From an uncultured Roseiflexaceae bacterium (GTDB taxonomy: Bacteria > Chloroflexota > Chloroflexia > Chloroflexales > Roseiflexaceae): a stretch of DNA of 64,000 nucleotides. The notes below the pieces were generated by a model, which had not been told where the DNA came from, did not search any database, and was given only the letters and a program-made list of their open reading frames with translations. The stretch covers positions 3,246 to 67,245 of the forward strand of contig CALKHR010000019.1 of the NCBI GenBank assembly GCA_937988885.1. Reading direction: 5' to 3'. The translations under genes were made by a program, and so were the position numbers. Shown piece after piece: positions 1-7,803 of the stretch (position 1 is its first letter; every line of letters begins with the position of its first letter).

Positions 1-60
1 ATCGTGAAAGAACGGGCCGACCGTCTGCGAGGCAGTGAGCGCGTAGGAAGTTTTGTACAT
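1..60 (-). CDS. pcaG: Protocatechuate 3,4-dioxygenase alpha subunit, 5' fragment
   Basis: Only the first 20 codons lie inside the window. They begin at an ATG complementary to 58-60, ten bases after the pcaH stop, and read MYKTSYALTASQTVGPFFHD. The S-Q-T-V-G-P-F-F stretch is the conserved N-terminal signature of the PcaG/PcaH family, and the order pcaH then pcaG fits a two-subunit intradiol dioxygenase. PcaG pairs with PcaH to open the ring of protocatechuate between C3 and C4, giving 3-carboxy-cis,cis-muconate. The fragment is too short to check the rest of the protein. Confidence 0.85.
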   Translation of the reverse strand, partial: MYKTSYALTASQTVGPFFHD

Positions 61-69
61 CGTGCACCC

Positions 70-783
70 CTAGTTTTCGAAAGGTGTGGCAAACGGCCCA
101 CCGAGTACGATATCCCAACGCCAGCCGAGCGCCCATTCTGGTTCGGAGACGGTATGGTCGTAGCTGGCGATCAAGCGTTTGCCGGCTTCGGCGGGCACGC
201 TGTTGAAGATCGGGTCTTGGAAGAAGAGAGGATCGTCTTGGAAGTACATCTGCGTGATCAGCCGCGTCGTCCAATTGCTGCCGAACAGCGAGAAGTGGAT
301 GTGCGCTGGTCGCCAGGCGTTCGGGTGATTCTTCCAGGGATACGCGCCCGGACGCACCGTCAGGAAGCGGTAATTGCCGTCTTGATCGGTTTTGCAGCGG
401 CCAATCCCCAGGAAGTTCGGGTCGAGCGGGCCGGGCCACTGATCGCGTTTGTGGACGTATCGTCCAGCCGCGTTGGCCTGCCAGATCTCGATCAGCAGGT
501 TGGGCTGTGGGTTGCCCTCCGCATCGAGCACGCGGCCCGTGACGATGATGCGCTGGCCGATCGCTTCGCCGCCTGTGCCCGCGTTGCGGGTGAGGTCGGC
601 ATCCTCGGGGACGACAGCGCTGAGTTGTGGGCCAGGGCCGGTCAACTCCGAGAGCGTCATCGGCACGTCGATGAGCGGCAGGCCGGGCGCTCGCTTGATG
701 GTGGAGCGGTAGGCTTCGTAGAGGAAGGGCGGGAAGATCGTGGCATCTCCGCGCACGATGTCTCCGATTGTGATAGCGCTCAT
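70..783 (-). CDS. pcaH: Protocatechuate 3,4-dioxygenase beta subunit
   Basis: A 237-residue intradiol ring-cleavage dioxygenase subunit, the expected PcaH length. The central beta-sandwich stretch (about 78-170) holds the four expected ferric-iron ligands: Tyr109 (AAGRYVHK), Tyr148 (RPGAYPW), His161 and His163 (WRPAHIHFSL). With PcaG it converts protocatechuate to 3-carboxy-cis,cis-muconate in the cytoplasm. The chosen ATG overlaps the pcaC stop as ATGA and has GGAGGAACAGCC just before it, so the two genes are probably translationally coupled. An upstream extension of the frame runs antisense through pcaC and is not needed. It is the ninth of ten genes in a minus-strand catabolic operon. Confidence 0.96.
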   Translation of the reverse strand: MSAITIGDIVRGDATIFPPFLYEAYRSTIKRAPGLPLIDVPMTLSELTGPGPQLSAVVPEDADLTRNAGTGGEAIGQRIIVTGRVLDAEGNPQPNLLIEIWQANAAGRYVHKRDQWPGPLDPNFLGIGRCKTDQDGNYRFLTVRPGAYPWKNHPNAWRPAHIHFSLFGSNWTTRLITQMYFQDDPLFFQDPIFNSVPAEAGKRLIASYDHTVSEPEWALGWRWDIVLGGPFATPFEN

Positions 784-1184
784 GGCTGTTCCTCCGTCTG
801 CTGTGATTGCTCGTGTTGGGGTGTTTCGGCGAATATCGTTTTGGCGAGCGCGATGGCGCTGTTGGCGGCGGGCACGCCTGCGTAGACGGCCACGTGCATC
901 AGCGCTTCGCGGATCTGTTCGGGTGTGGCGCCCGTGCGCTCGGTGGCGCGCAGGTGCAGGCCGAGTTCTTCGTGGCGGCCCAGCGCCGCGAGAATGGCGA
1001 TGGTGATCAGGCTGCGGGTCGGTCGGTCGAGCGTGTCGTTGGCCCACAGCGTGCCCCAGGCCGTCTCGGTAATGAACTGCTGGAAGGGCGCATCGAAGTC
1101 GGTTTTGCGGGCTTCGGCGCGGTCCACATGCGCATCGCCCAGCACTTCGCGGCGGGTTCGCATGCCTTGTTCGTAGCGATCCAT
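780..1184 (-). CDS. pcaC: 4-carboxymuconolactone decarboxylase
   Basis: A 134-residue protein of the carboxymuconolactone decarboxylase (AhpD-like) family, the usual length of a stand-alone PcaC. It carries the family pattern of a helical core (FITETAWGTLWAND, then LDRPTRSLITIAILAALGR, then an HLRATERTGATPEQIRE stretch and a final AVYAGVPAANSAI helix). It should convert 4-carboxymuconolactone to 3-oxoadipate enol-lactone, two steps after the dioxygenase. The ATG at 1182-1184 follows GAGGAGC with good spacing; the longer open frame upstream overlaps pobA. It overlaps pcaH by four bases. No pcaB or pcaD is visible in the window; they may lie beyond the left edge. Confidence 0.94.
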   Translation of the reverse strand: MDRYEQGMRTRREVLGDAHVDRAEARKTDFDAPFQQFITETAWGTLWANDTLDRPTRSLITIAILAALGRHEELGLHLRATERTGATPEQIREALMHVAVYAGVPAANSAIALAKTIFAETPQHEQSQQTEEQP

Positions 1185-1201
1185 AGCGGCTCCTCGGTGC
1201 G

Positions 1202-2380
1202 CTAGATGATGGTCGCCAGGCCGACGTAGTTCTCGGCGAGGCTGGTGGCGGCGGCGCGCGAAGTGACGGTGTAGCGTAACTGCGAGATCTGTAGGTGATG
1301 CTGGAAGCCGTCGTGATCGGGGAAACGGTGCAGCATGCTGGTCATCCACCACGAGAAGTGCTCGGCCCGCCAGACGCGGCGCAGACAGTTCTGCGAGTAG
1401 GCGGCCAGTTGCCGATCGTCGTTTTGGTGATAGTGGGCGGCCAGCGCTTCGCCGAGCACGTGCACATCGGCGATCGCCAGGTTCATGCCCTTCGCGCCGG
1501 TCGGTGGCACGGTGTGCGCGGCGTCTCCCGCCAGGAAGAGCCGTCCATACTGCATCGGCTCGGCCACAAAGCTGCGGAAGGTCGTGATGCTGCGCTCGAA
1601 GATCGGGCCGTCGTTGATCGGCACGCTGTCGCGCAGATCGAGGCGCTTGTGCAACTCACTCCAGATGCGGTCGTCGGACCACTGTTCGAGGCGGTCGTCG
1701 ATCGGGCACTGCAAGTAGAGGCGGCTCACGGTGGGCGAGCGCATGCTCTGCAGGGCGAACCCGTCGGAGTGGTAGGCGTAGATCAGTTCGTCGCTGGCGG
1801 GCGCGGCGTGCGCCAAAATGCCGAGCCAGGCGAACGGGTAGAAGCGCTGGTAGATGTTGATGGCGTGCTCGGGGATGCTGGGGCGCGAGATGCCATGAAA
1901 GCCATCGCAGCCAGCAATATAATCGCAAACCAGTTCGTGCTCGACACCCTCGTGAATGTAGCGAACCGTCGGTTTTTCCTCATCGAGATCGTGCAGCGTC
2001 ACATCTTCGACTTCGAACAGAATTGGGCCGCCGTGGGCGAGCCGCGCGGCGATCAGATCTTTGACGACTTCCTGCTGGCCGTAGACGGTGATGCTGCGCC
2101 CGCCCGTCAGTTCGTGCATATTGATGCGATGGCGTTCGCCCTCGAATTGCAGGTGGATACCGTGGTGGGTCAGACCTTCGCGCTGCAAGCGTTCGTCGAG
2201 TCCGAGCGTATGCAACAGATCAACAACGCTTTGCTCAAGCACTCCGGCACGGACACGCTGCTCCACATAGGCGCGGTCGCGGTGTTCGAGCACAATCGAT
2301 TCGATGCCGCGTTGGTGGAGCAGATGGGCGAGTGTTAGCCCGGCAGGGCCAGCACCGATGATGGCAACCTGTGTTCGCAT
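1202..2380 (-). CDS. pobA: 4-hydroxybenzoate 3-monooxygenase
   Basis: A 392-residue flavoprotein aromatic hydroxylase, close to the 390-394 residues usual for PobA. It has the N-terminal FAD dinucleotide motif GAGPAG (residues 9-14), the middle DG motif (IAGCDGFHG) and the C-terminal FAD motif GDAAHTVPPTGAKGMN. It hydroxylates 4-hydroxybenzoate at C3 with NAD(P)H and O2 to give protocatechuate, the substrate of the pcaHG product. A GAGAGGTG sequence precedes the ATG. It sits 17 bases upstream of pcaC in the same transcript, linking the upper pathway (P450, phosphotransferase, dehydrogenases) to ring cleavage. Confidence 0.96.
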   Translation of the reverse strand: MRTQVAIIGAGPAGLTLAHLLHQRGIESIVLEHRDRAYVEQRVRAGVLEQSVVDLLHTLGLDERLQREGLTHHGIHLQFEGERHRINMHELTGGRSITVYGQQEVVKDLIAARLAHGGPILFEVEDVTLHDLDEEKPTVRYIHEGVEHELVCDYIAGCDGFHGISRPSIPEHAINIYQRFYPFAWLGILAHAAPASDELIYAYHSDGFALQSMRSPTVSRLYLQCPIDDRLEQWSDDRIWSELHKRLDLRDSVPINDGPIFERSITTFRSFVAEPMQYGRLFLAGDAAHTVPPTGAKGMNLAIADVHVLGEALAAHYHQNDDRQLAAYSQNCLRRVWRAEHFSWWMTSMLHRFPDHDGFQHHLQISQLRYTVTSRAAATSLAENYVGLATII

Positions 2381-2424
2381 GGGGCACCTCTCACAGTTTT
2401 ATGTGGTCTGATTCCGCACCAACT

Positions 2425-3186
2425 TCAGATAAATTGCCGTCCTCCATCGACAATGAGCGTCTGCCCTGTGATGAAGTCGCTCGCTGATGAAGCGAAAAAG
2501 AGCGCGGCTCCAACGATGTCGTCGGCATAGGCGGCTCGCTTGATCGCGCCTCGATTCACGCCGTAGCTTGCTGCGTCCTCGATCAGCCCCAGGCTAGCAT
2601 CGGTGAGCGTGAAGCCCGGCGCGAGCGCGTTGACGGTGATGCCATAGTCGCCTGCTTCGCGGGCCATCGAGCGGGTGAGAGCGATAATGGCTCCTTTTGA
2701 GGCGACATAATGTGCCCACAAGGGCGAACCGCTGAAAACCGTGGCAGAAGTGATGTTGATAATCTTACCACGTCTGTGCTGTTGCATGGTCGGAAAAACT
2801 GCTTTGGCGCACAACCATGTGCCTTTGAGATTGACGCGCAGAACGCGTTCCCACTCGTTCTCGTCGAGTTCCCAAAATGGGCGGCGCTCTAATCCGGCGT
2901 AGATCGCCGCGTTGTTGATGAGGATGTCGATCGTGCCGCCCCATTCGACCGCTTTTGCTGCCATCGCGGCGGTTTCGTCGGCACTGCTGACATCGACGGT
3001 GACGGCCAGTGCGCGCCCGCCCTGCTCCTGCACAAGATCGGCGGTGGCTTGTGCGCCCTGCGCATCGCGATCGGCGAGCACCATGTGGGCACCCGCATCC
3101 GCGAAGGCGAGCGCGAAGGCGCGCCCGAGGCCACCCGCGGCCCCGGTGATGATGGCGACCTGTCCATCGAGGCGGTTAGCGTTCAT
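2425..3186 (-). CDS. SDR-family alcohol dehydrogenase (CreG-like role proposed)
   Basis: A 253-residue classical short-chain dehydrogenase. Cofactor motif TGAAGGLG (14-21), NNAA (91-94), Asn119 and the catalytic Ser147, Tyr160 and Lys164 (HYVASK) are all present, and the C-terminal ITGQTLIVDGG stretch is typical. Asp at the end of beta-2 (LADRD) suggests NAD rather than NADP. By position between a phosphohydrolase and pobA, I infer that it oxidises a benzylic alcohol (hydroxybenzyl phosphate or hydroxybenzyl alcohol) to the aldehyde, the role CreG plays in Corynebacterium 4-cresol breakdown. Its start overlaps the end of the upstream HD gene by 11 bases, and AGGAGC precedes the ATG. The substrate assignment is inference; the family is certain. 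Confidence 0.93.
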   Translation of the reverse strand: MNANRLDGQVAIITGAAGGLGRAFALAFADAGAHMVLADRDAQGAQATADLVQEQGGRALAVTVDVSSADETAAMAAKAVEWGGTIDILINNAAIYAGLERRPFWELDENEWERVLRVNLKGTWLCAKAVFPTMQQHRRGKIINITSATVFSGSPLWAHYVASKGAIIALTRSMAREAGDYGITVNALAPGFTLTDASLGLIEDAASYGVNRGAIKRAAYADDIVGAALFFASSASDFITGQTLIVDGGRQFI

Positions 3187-3775
3187 CGTCGGCTTGCTCC
3201 TGATAATGACGGCGTGTTGCCGCGAGTATACTACGCGCCAAGATGTTGCCCTGTTCCGTCAACATCCATTCGTCGATCTTCGAGCCGACGTACTCCATAA
3301 ACGGGATCGGCTGCTTGTTGACCCAGCGGTGGCAGATGCGCACGCCACTCAGGGTGAAGCGCCACAGTTTGTCGGCATCCTTCACGATCGCGTCGTTGAG
3401 CGAGAGCGCGAAGGTGCGGCTATCGTGTCCATCGATGATCTGCTGAATCTCGCGGATTTTATGCGGGGCATAGTTGATGCTGCTCAACAACTCGCCTGCC
3501 CATTGTGCGCCGCGTTGCTCGTGAATCCGTGTGATATCGCCATCCCAGCCGTTCGGCGAGCCTGCGATTCCCTGCATTTGCGTTTCGGTGGGCAGGCCGA
3601 AGTAGCCGATATCGTGCAGCAGGATGGCGGGCAGCACCACCGATTCGTCGGCGGCGGGGTAGTGGGTCAGCAGTTGTTGGGCGAGCGCATACGATTCGGG
3701 CATATGCACTTCGCCGGAGCGTGTGTGCCAGTATGGCTCGGCGAGCGCGTAGATCTGGTCGTAAATGGTTTCCAT
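3176..3775 (-). CDS. HD-domain phosphohydrolase (CreD-like), copy 1
   Basis: A 199-residue HD-superfamily metal-dependent phosphohydrolase. The HD pair is His54-Asp55 (AILLHDIGYF); further likely metal or substrate residues are His85, His117 (IIDGHDSR) and Asp133/Asp135 (VKDADKLWRF). It aligns without a gap over the first 140 residues with the second HD protein encoded at 5239-5832, so the two are paralogues. In the Corynebacterium cre pathway a phosphohydrolase (CreD) removes phosphate from the phosphorylated acid to give 4-hydroxybenzoate; this role is inferred here from context. The gene is 21 bases downstream of the aldehyde dehydrogenase and overlaps the SDR start. The ribosome binding site (GGAAAG) is modest. 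Confidence 0.88.
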   Translation of the reverse strand: METIYDQIYALAEPYWHTRSGEVHMPESYALAQQLLTHYPAADESVVLPAILLHDIGYFGLPTETQMQGIAGSPNGWDGDITRIHEQRGAQWAGELLSSINYAPHKIREIQQIIDGHDSRTFALSLNDAIVKDADKLWRFTLSGVRICHRWVNKQPIPFMEYVGSKIDEWMLTEQGNILARSILAATRRHYQEQADDER

Positions 3776-3796
3776 GGCTTTCCAAGGGCCGAATCG

Positions 3797-5227
3797 CTAC
3801 AGGCCCAGGTAGATTGATTTGAGTTCCAGGTATTCATCGAGGCCGTAGCGCGATTTTTCGCGCCCGATCCCGCTCTCCTTCATGCCGCCGAATGGCACCA
3901 GATGGTACGAGCGGTGGATGTTATTGACCCACACCGAGCCGACTTCGAGCGATTCGGCGGCCCGCAAGGCCACGGCGGTGTTGCGGCTGAACACGTAGCC
4001 CGCCAAGCCGTAGGGCGAGTCGTTCGCCAGCGCGATCGCCTGCTCCAAGCTATCGACGGGCATAATGCCCACCACTGGCCCGAACGTTTCCTCGGTCATA
4101 ATCGCCATCCTGTGGTCGGTGTCGGCCAGTATGGTCGGCGGGAAAAAGTAGCCCTGTTCATAGCGCTCGCCGTGCAGGCGCGCCCCGCCGCAGACCAGCC
4201 GAGCGCCCTTGGCCAGCGCGTCGGCCACGTGCCGCTCGCTGTTGCGGAAGATGTTGGCGTTGATCAGTGGGCCAAGCTGCGTGTTCGGGTCGAGCCCATC
4301 TCCCACCACCAGTTTCTCGGCCCCGGCGGCGATGCGCGCAACCACCGTATCGTACACGCCGCGCTGCGCGTAGATGCGGTTGACGCGGTAGCAGAACTGC
4401 CCGCTGTTGGCGAAGGCGTGGCGCACCAGGGCGGGAATGGCGGTATCGAGATCGGCGTCGTCGCAGATGATCGCCGGGCACTGCCCGCCCATCTCCAGCG
4501 TGATGCGTTTGGCGGTGGCCGCCGCCAACGCGGCGATGTGTTTGCCCGTGGCGCTGCTGCCCGTGAAGGCGATCTTGCGGGGGAGCGGGTGCATCACGAG
4601 CGCGGTGCCAAGATCGGCCCCAGTGCCCGTGACGACGTTGAACACACCGGGTGGCAGCCCCGCCGCGCTGAACAACTCCGCCAGGCGCAGCGTGGTGAGC
4701 GGCGTATCCTCGGCGGGCTTGGCGACCACCGTGCAGCCCGTCACCAGCGCCGCACCCAGCTTGAAGGTCAGCAGCGTGATCGGGTAGTTGAAGGGCGCGA
4801 TCGCCACCACCACGCCGACCGGCTCCTTGACGACCATCACGCGCTCGTCTGGCTCGCCGATCATCGGCATCTCGCCGCGCAGCCGCAAGCCCTCTTCGGC
4901 GTAGTAGTCGAGCAACTCCGCCGAGCGCTCGATCTCCTGTTGGCTGCCCGCGAGCGAGCGGCCCAGTTCGAGCGTAAGCAGGTAGGCCAGTTCTTTGGCG
5001 TGCTCCCGCATCGTGGCAGCGCAGGCCTTCTGGATCGCGACCCGCTTGGCGGTGGGAGTGCGGCGCCAGGTGGAAAAGGCAGCCGCCGCCGCGTTGATCG
5101 CTCGGTCGGCATCGGCGGCGGTGCCAGCGGGCACGCTATCGATCAGCGCACTTGTGGAGGGGTTGCGCACCTCGATCCGCGCTGTGCCGCTCGATTCGCA
5201 CCATGCCCCGTTGATAAAATGCTCCAT
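3797..5227 (-). CDS. NAD(P)-dependent aldehyde dehydrogenase (CreC-like role proposed)
   Basis: A 476-residue aldehyde dehydrogenase superfamily protein of normal length. The catalytic Cys279 (NSGQFCYRVN) and general base Glu245 (TLEMGGQCP) are present, as are the cofactor-fold motif FTGSSATGKHI and the C-terminal PFGGMKESGIGREKSRYG. It should oxidise an aromatic aldehyde to the acid; by context the substrate would be 4-hydroxybenzaldehyde or its phosphate ester, leading to 4-hydroxybenzoate for PobA. It lies between two paralogous HD phosphohydrolase genes, 11 bases from one and 21 from the other. Vanillin-type or succinate-semialdehyde-type activities cannot be excluded from sequence alone. 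Confidence 0.94.
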   Translation of the reverse strand: MEHFINGAWCESSGTARIEVRNPSTSALIDSVPAGTAADADRAINAAAAAFSTWRRTPTAKRVAIQKACAATMREHAKELAYLLTLELGRSLAGSQQEIERSAELLDYYAEEGLRLRGEMPMIGEPDERVMVVKEPVGVVVAIAPFNYPITLLTFKLGAALVTGCTVVAKPAEDTPLTTLRLAELFSAAGLPPGVFNVVTGTGADLGTALVMHPLPRKIAFTGSSATGKHIAALAAATAKRITLEMGGQCPAIICDDADLDTAIPALVRHAFANSGQFCYRVNRIYAQRGVYDTVVARIAAGAEKLVVGDGLDPNTQLGPLINANIFRNSERHVADALAKGARLVCGGARLHGERYEQGYFFPPTILADTDHRMAIMTEETFGPVVGIMPVDSLEQAIALANDSPYGLAGYVFSRNTAVALRAAESLEVGSVWVNNIHRSYHLVPFGGMKESGIGREKSRYGLDEYLELKSIYLGL

Positions 5228-5238
5228 CGCTGTTTCCC

Positions 5239-5832
5239 TTATGGCAGCACATCGCAGCGCAGTGCGGCGCGTGTGGAGATGAGATCGGCTGCGGCCACCG
5301 AGCGCGACCAGGGGCGGAACAACTGCCCCGTGATCTCACGCTGGAGGCGGTCGGCGTACTGGCCGGGCGTCAACTTGAACCAATCGCACGCCACCGCCAC
5401 ACCCGTCACGGTGAAGCGCCAGAGCTTATCGGCGTCCTTCACCAGTTCGTCGTTGAGCGAGTGGGCCGTGGGGCGCGTGTCGTGTCCATCGATGATCGCA
5501 GCGATCTGCTCGATCTGATCGGCGGGGTACTCCAGCGCGCCGAGCAGTTCCTGGGCGATCTGCACGCCGATCTGTTCGTGCAGACGGCGCACATCGCTCT
5601 GCATCATATTCGGGCCGAAGCCCTGCTCGAAGATGGTTTGCTCATCGATCTTGGCCCAGCCGACATCGTGCAGAATGATGCCGGGCAGCACAATATCGGG
5701 GTCCGCTTCGGGATGCGCCTCGCAGAGCCGCAGCGCAAAGCCGAAGGAGAGCGGGACGTGTACATCGTTCTTGCGCGCCCGCAGGTAGGGCAGCGCGGCC
5801 TGCCAAATGGCATCGTAGCGTGAATGATCCAT
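5239..5832 (-). CDS. HD-domain phosphohydrolase (CreD-like), copy 2
   Basis: A 197-residue paralogue of the HD protein at 3176-3775. The key residues fall at nearly identical numbers: His55-Asp56 (GIILHDVGWA), His85, His117 (IIDGHDTR) and Asp133/Asp135 (VKDADKLWRF). Divergence is greatest in the last 55 residues, which could alter substrate choice. It is the third gene of the operon, directly after the CreI-like protein and separated from it by a 109-base gap with a strong hairpin. Two CreD-like enzymes in one operon could act on different phosphorylated intermediates; this is inference. The start is the only ATG near the beginning of the conserved region. Confidence 0.88.
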   Translation of the reverse strand: MDHSRYDAIWQAALPYLRARKNDVHVPLSFGFALRLCEAHPEADPDIVLPGIILHDVGWAKIDEQTIFEQGFGPNMMQSDVRRLHEQIGVQIAQELLGALEYPADQIEQIAAIIDGHDTRPTAHSLNDELVKDADKLWRFTVTGVAVACDWFKLTPGQYADRLQREITGQLFRPWSRSVAAADLISTRAALRCDVLP

Positions 5833-5879
5833 TCGAACCTACCGTTTGAGATGTCGGATCACAGGCACACAGGCGTCTG

Positions 5880-5907
5880 GTTTGGAGGGATTCGCATCCC
5901 TCCAAAC
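5880..5907. other. Perfect 12-bp hairpin between operon genes
   Basis: A perfect inverted repeat with 12-bp arms (GTTTGGAGGGAT and its complement) around a TCGC loop. It lies in the 109-base gap between the CreI-like gene and the second HD gene. No T-tract follows on either strand, so it is more likely an mRNA-stability or attenuation element within the operon than a complete intrinsic terminator. Confidence 0.6.
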
Positions 5908-5941
5908 GCTTCCGCTGAAACTGGTGCTTGGGAAAAAGGTG

Positions 5942-7753
5942 TTAGAGCAGCGTCACTTCGCCGGTGTGGCCATCGACCCTGATGCGCTGGCCGGTTTTGA
6001 TCTGGGTGCTGGCTGATCCGGTGCCTGTGACGGCGGGCAGGCCGTACTCGCGGCAGACGATCGCCGCGTGCGACATCATGCCGCCGATATCGGTGACAGT
6101 GGCCTTGATTTTGGCAAAGACGGGCGCCCAGCTCGGGGCCGTGATGCGCGTCACCAGGATCTCGCCTTCCTGAATCAGGTGCAGCTCGTCGGCGCTGTTG
6201 ATCACGCGCGCCACGCCTTCGACCAAGCCTGGCGAGGCGGCCATACCCACGATCGAGTTGTGCTGCTCGGAGCCGTTCAGCCAGCCATCGACGCGCTCGC
6301 TGGTGATGCCGTAGAGCATAATCGTGAACGGCTCGGTGACGACCTCGGGTGGCTCGTTGAGCGCGGGGATCGGCGGATGCGCGGCCAGCGCATCGATGAT
6401 CGCGCGGCGGCGCTTGATCTCGGCGGGCCAGTGCCACGGGCCGATCGAATCGGCGCCGACGGCCCAGCCGTTGCCGTAGTCGAATAGCACCTGCTGCAGT
6501 TCGTCGCGGCGCAGGTAGAACAGGTCGTCCTCGTCGTGCCAGAAGCCCGCCTTCATCAGCACGCGGCTCAACTCGCGCATCTTGCGCCAGAACACCGACA
6601 TCATCCAATGTTCAATGTAGAAATTATGATTTTCCACATACGGGAACACGATGCGGGCTAAGCCGAGCTTGCTGTTGAACGCCTCGCGGGCCTCGTCGGG
6701 CAGCAGTTCGGCGTACTCGCTGGTGATGCGGTCGCGCTCGGCGGCGATCTGTGCGGTCGGGCGGTCGATCTCCTGGCCCGCTTCGACACGTGCAATGTAA
6801 TCGCGCAGATAGCCGAGCGGAATATCGAGATTATCGAGCCAGACCTTGTCGGTGGAGTAGAAGCCGGTGCCCGCCGAGTAGTTGAACCACGGGTGCTTGG
6901 CCTGCTCCCAGGCATCGAGCCAGGTTTGGCCATTCGGCAGGGCCGCCACCGCCGCGAGCGCTTCGTCCACACTGCCCTGCTTGAGCGCGCTCGCCACGCC
7001 CAAACGCACCGCTAGCTTGGCTAGTTGCTTGAGCTCGTCGTCGGGGCGGAACAGGTCCACCTCGATGCCCTGCACCATGCGAGCGATCGCTTGGTCGGGG
7101 ATGTTCGGGAAGCTCTGCTTGCAGAAGCCAAAGAAATCGAGATACGCCACGTAGCCGAGGTTGAGGAACTCGAAGTGGTACTGCCAAGCCCGATAGCATA
7201 GCTCGATGGCCTGGTTGTAGTTGTGGATCAGATCGAAGGTGTTGTCGAGGCCGCGCCCTTCCATCACCCACTCGCTCGGCACCATGTCGGGCAGCGGGCT
7301 GAAATCGAGCGATTCCAGCTCGTTGATTACGCCGCGCACCTTGGCCTGCCACTGCTCCAGCAGTTGATTCCAGTTCTGGAAGTAGTGCCCGGCTCGCTCC
7401 AGGAACAACGGCACACGATCGGCGATCAACTCGGGCGCGACAGCCACCGGGCTCATGTAGACGTAGCCGTTCAGGATGCGATAATCGATGCCGTTGGCAG
7501 GCGGGATCATGTAGAAGCGGGTGTTGTACTGGCCCAAGCACTTGATCGCGAACTCAACACCGATCGTGTCGAACGGACGAAACACCGACGGCCAATGCTG
7601 CGAATCGCAGAACCAGAATCGCCCTTCCTCTTGCTCCTTGCGGTCCTCGCGGAAGCTGAGGAAGTAGGGGTACAGTTGCTGCCAACCTTCGGCACCCGCT
7701 GGCGCGGATACCTCGTAGGGGCTGATAAACCGTTTGCGCTCGATTTGCGTCAC
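5942..7753 (-). CDS. PEP-synthase-like phosphotransferase, swivelling-His half (CreI-like)
   Basis: A 603-residue protein whose last 90 residues form a PEP-utilising-enzyme mobile (phosphohistidine) domain: GGMMSHAAIVCRE carries the phospho-accepting His562, followed by the typical YGLPAVTGTGSA segment. The first 480 residues are not a recognisable PEP-binding barrel; they resemble the substrate-binding part of the phosphotransferases related to rifampin phosphotransferase and phenylphosphate synthase. There is no ATP-grasp domain in this polypeptide; that half is encoded next door, fused to a P450. Together the two would phosphorylate a phenolic hydroxyl using ATP, as CreH plus CreI do for 4-cresol. 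The start is GTG at 7751-7753 with AAAGGAGGT six to eight bases before it. Confidence 0.85.
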   Translation of the reverse strand: MTQIERKRFISPYEVSAPAGAEGWQQLYPYFLSFREDRKEQEEGRFWFCDSQHWPSVFRPFDTIGVEFAIKCLGQYNTRFYMIPPANGIDYRILNGYVYMSPVAVAPELIADRVPLFLERAGHYFQNWNQLLEQWQAKVRGVINELESLDFSPLPDMVPSEWVMEGRGLDNTFDLIHNYNQAIELCYRAWQYHFEFLNLGYVAYLDFFGFCKQSFPNIPDQAIARMVQGIEVDLFRPDDELKQLAKLAVRLGVASALKQGSVDEALAAVAALPNGQTWLDAWEQAKHPWFNYSAGTGFYSTDKVWLDNLDIPLGYLRDYIARVEAGQEIDRPTAQIAAERDRITSEYAELLPDEAREAFNSKLGLARIVFPYVENHNFYIEHWMMSVFWRKMRELSRVLMKAGFWHDEDDLFYLRRDELQQVLFDYGNGWAVGADSIGPWHWPAEIKRRRAIIDALAAHPPIPALNEPPEVVTEPFTIMLYGITSERVDGWLNGSEQHNSIVGMAASPGLVEGVARVINSADELHLIQEGEILVTRITAPSWAPVFAKIKATVTDIGGMMSHAAIVCREYGLPAVTGTGSASTQIKTGQRIRVDGHTGEVTLL

Positions 7754-7803
7754 GGAAGACCTCCTTTGGCCTGCTTATGGACGGCGTCCTGCGTCTGGAA
7801 TGC

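Noticed and set aside
3902..5518. A 538-codon open frame on the plus strand
   Set aside because: It is antisense to the aldehyde dehydrogenase gene, is very rich in Arg/His/Ala and has no ribosome binding site; typical of a high-GC shadow frame.
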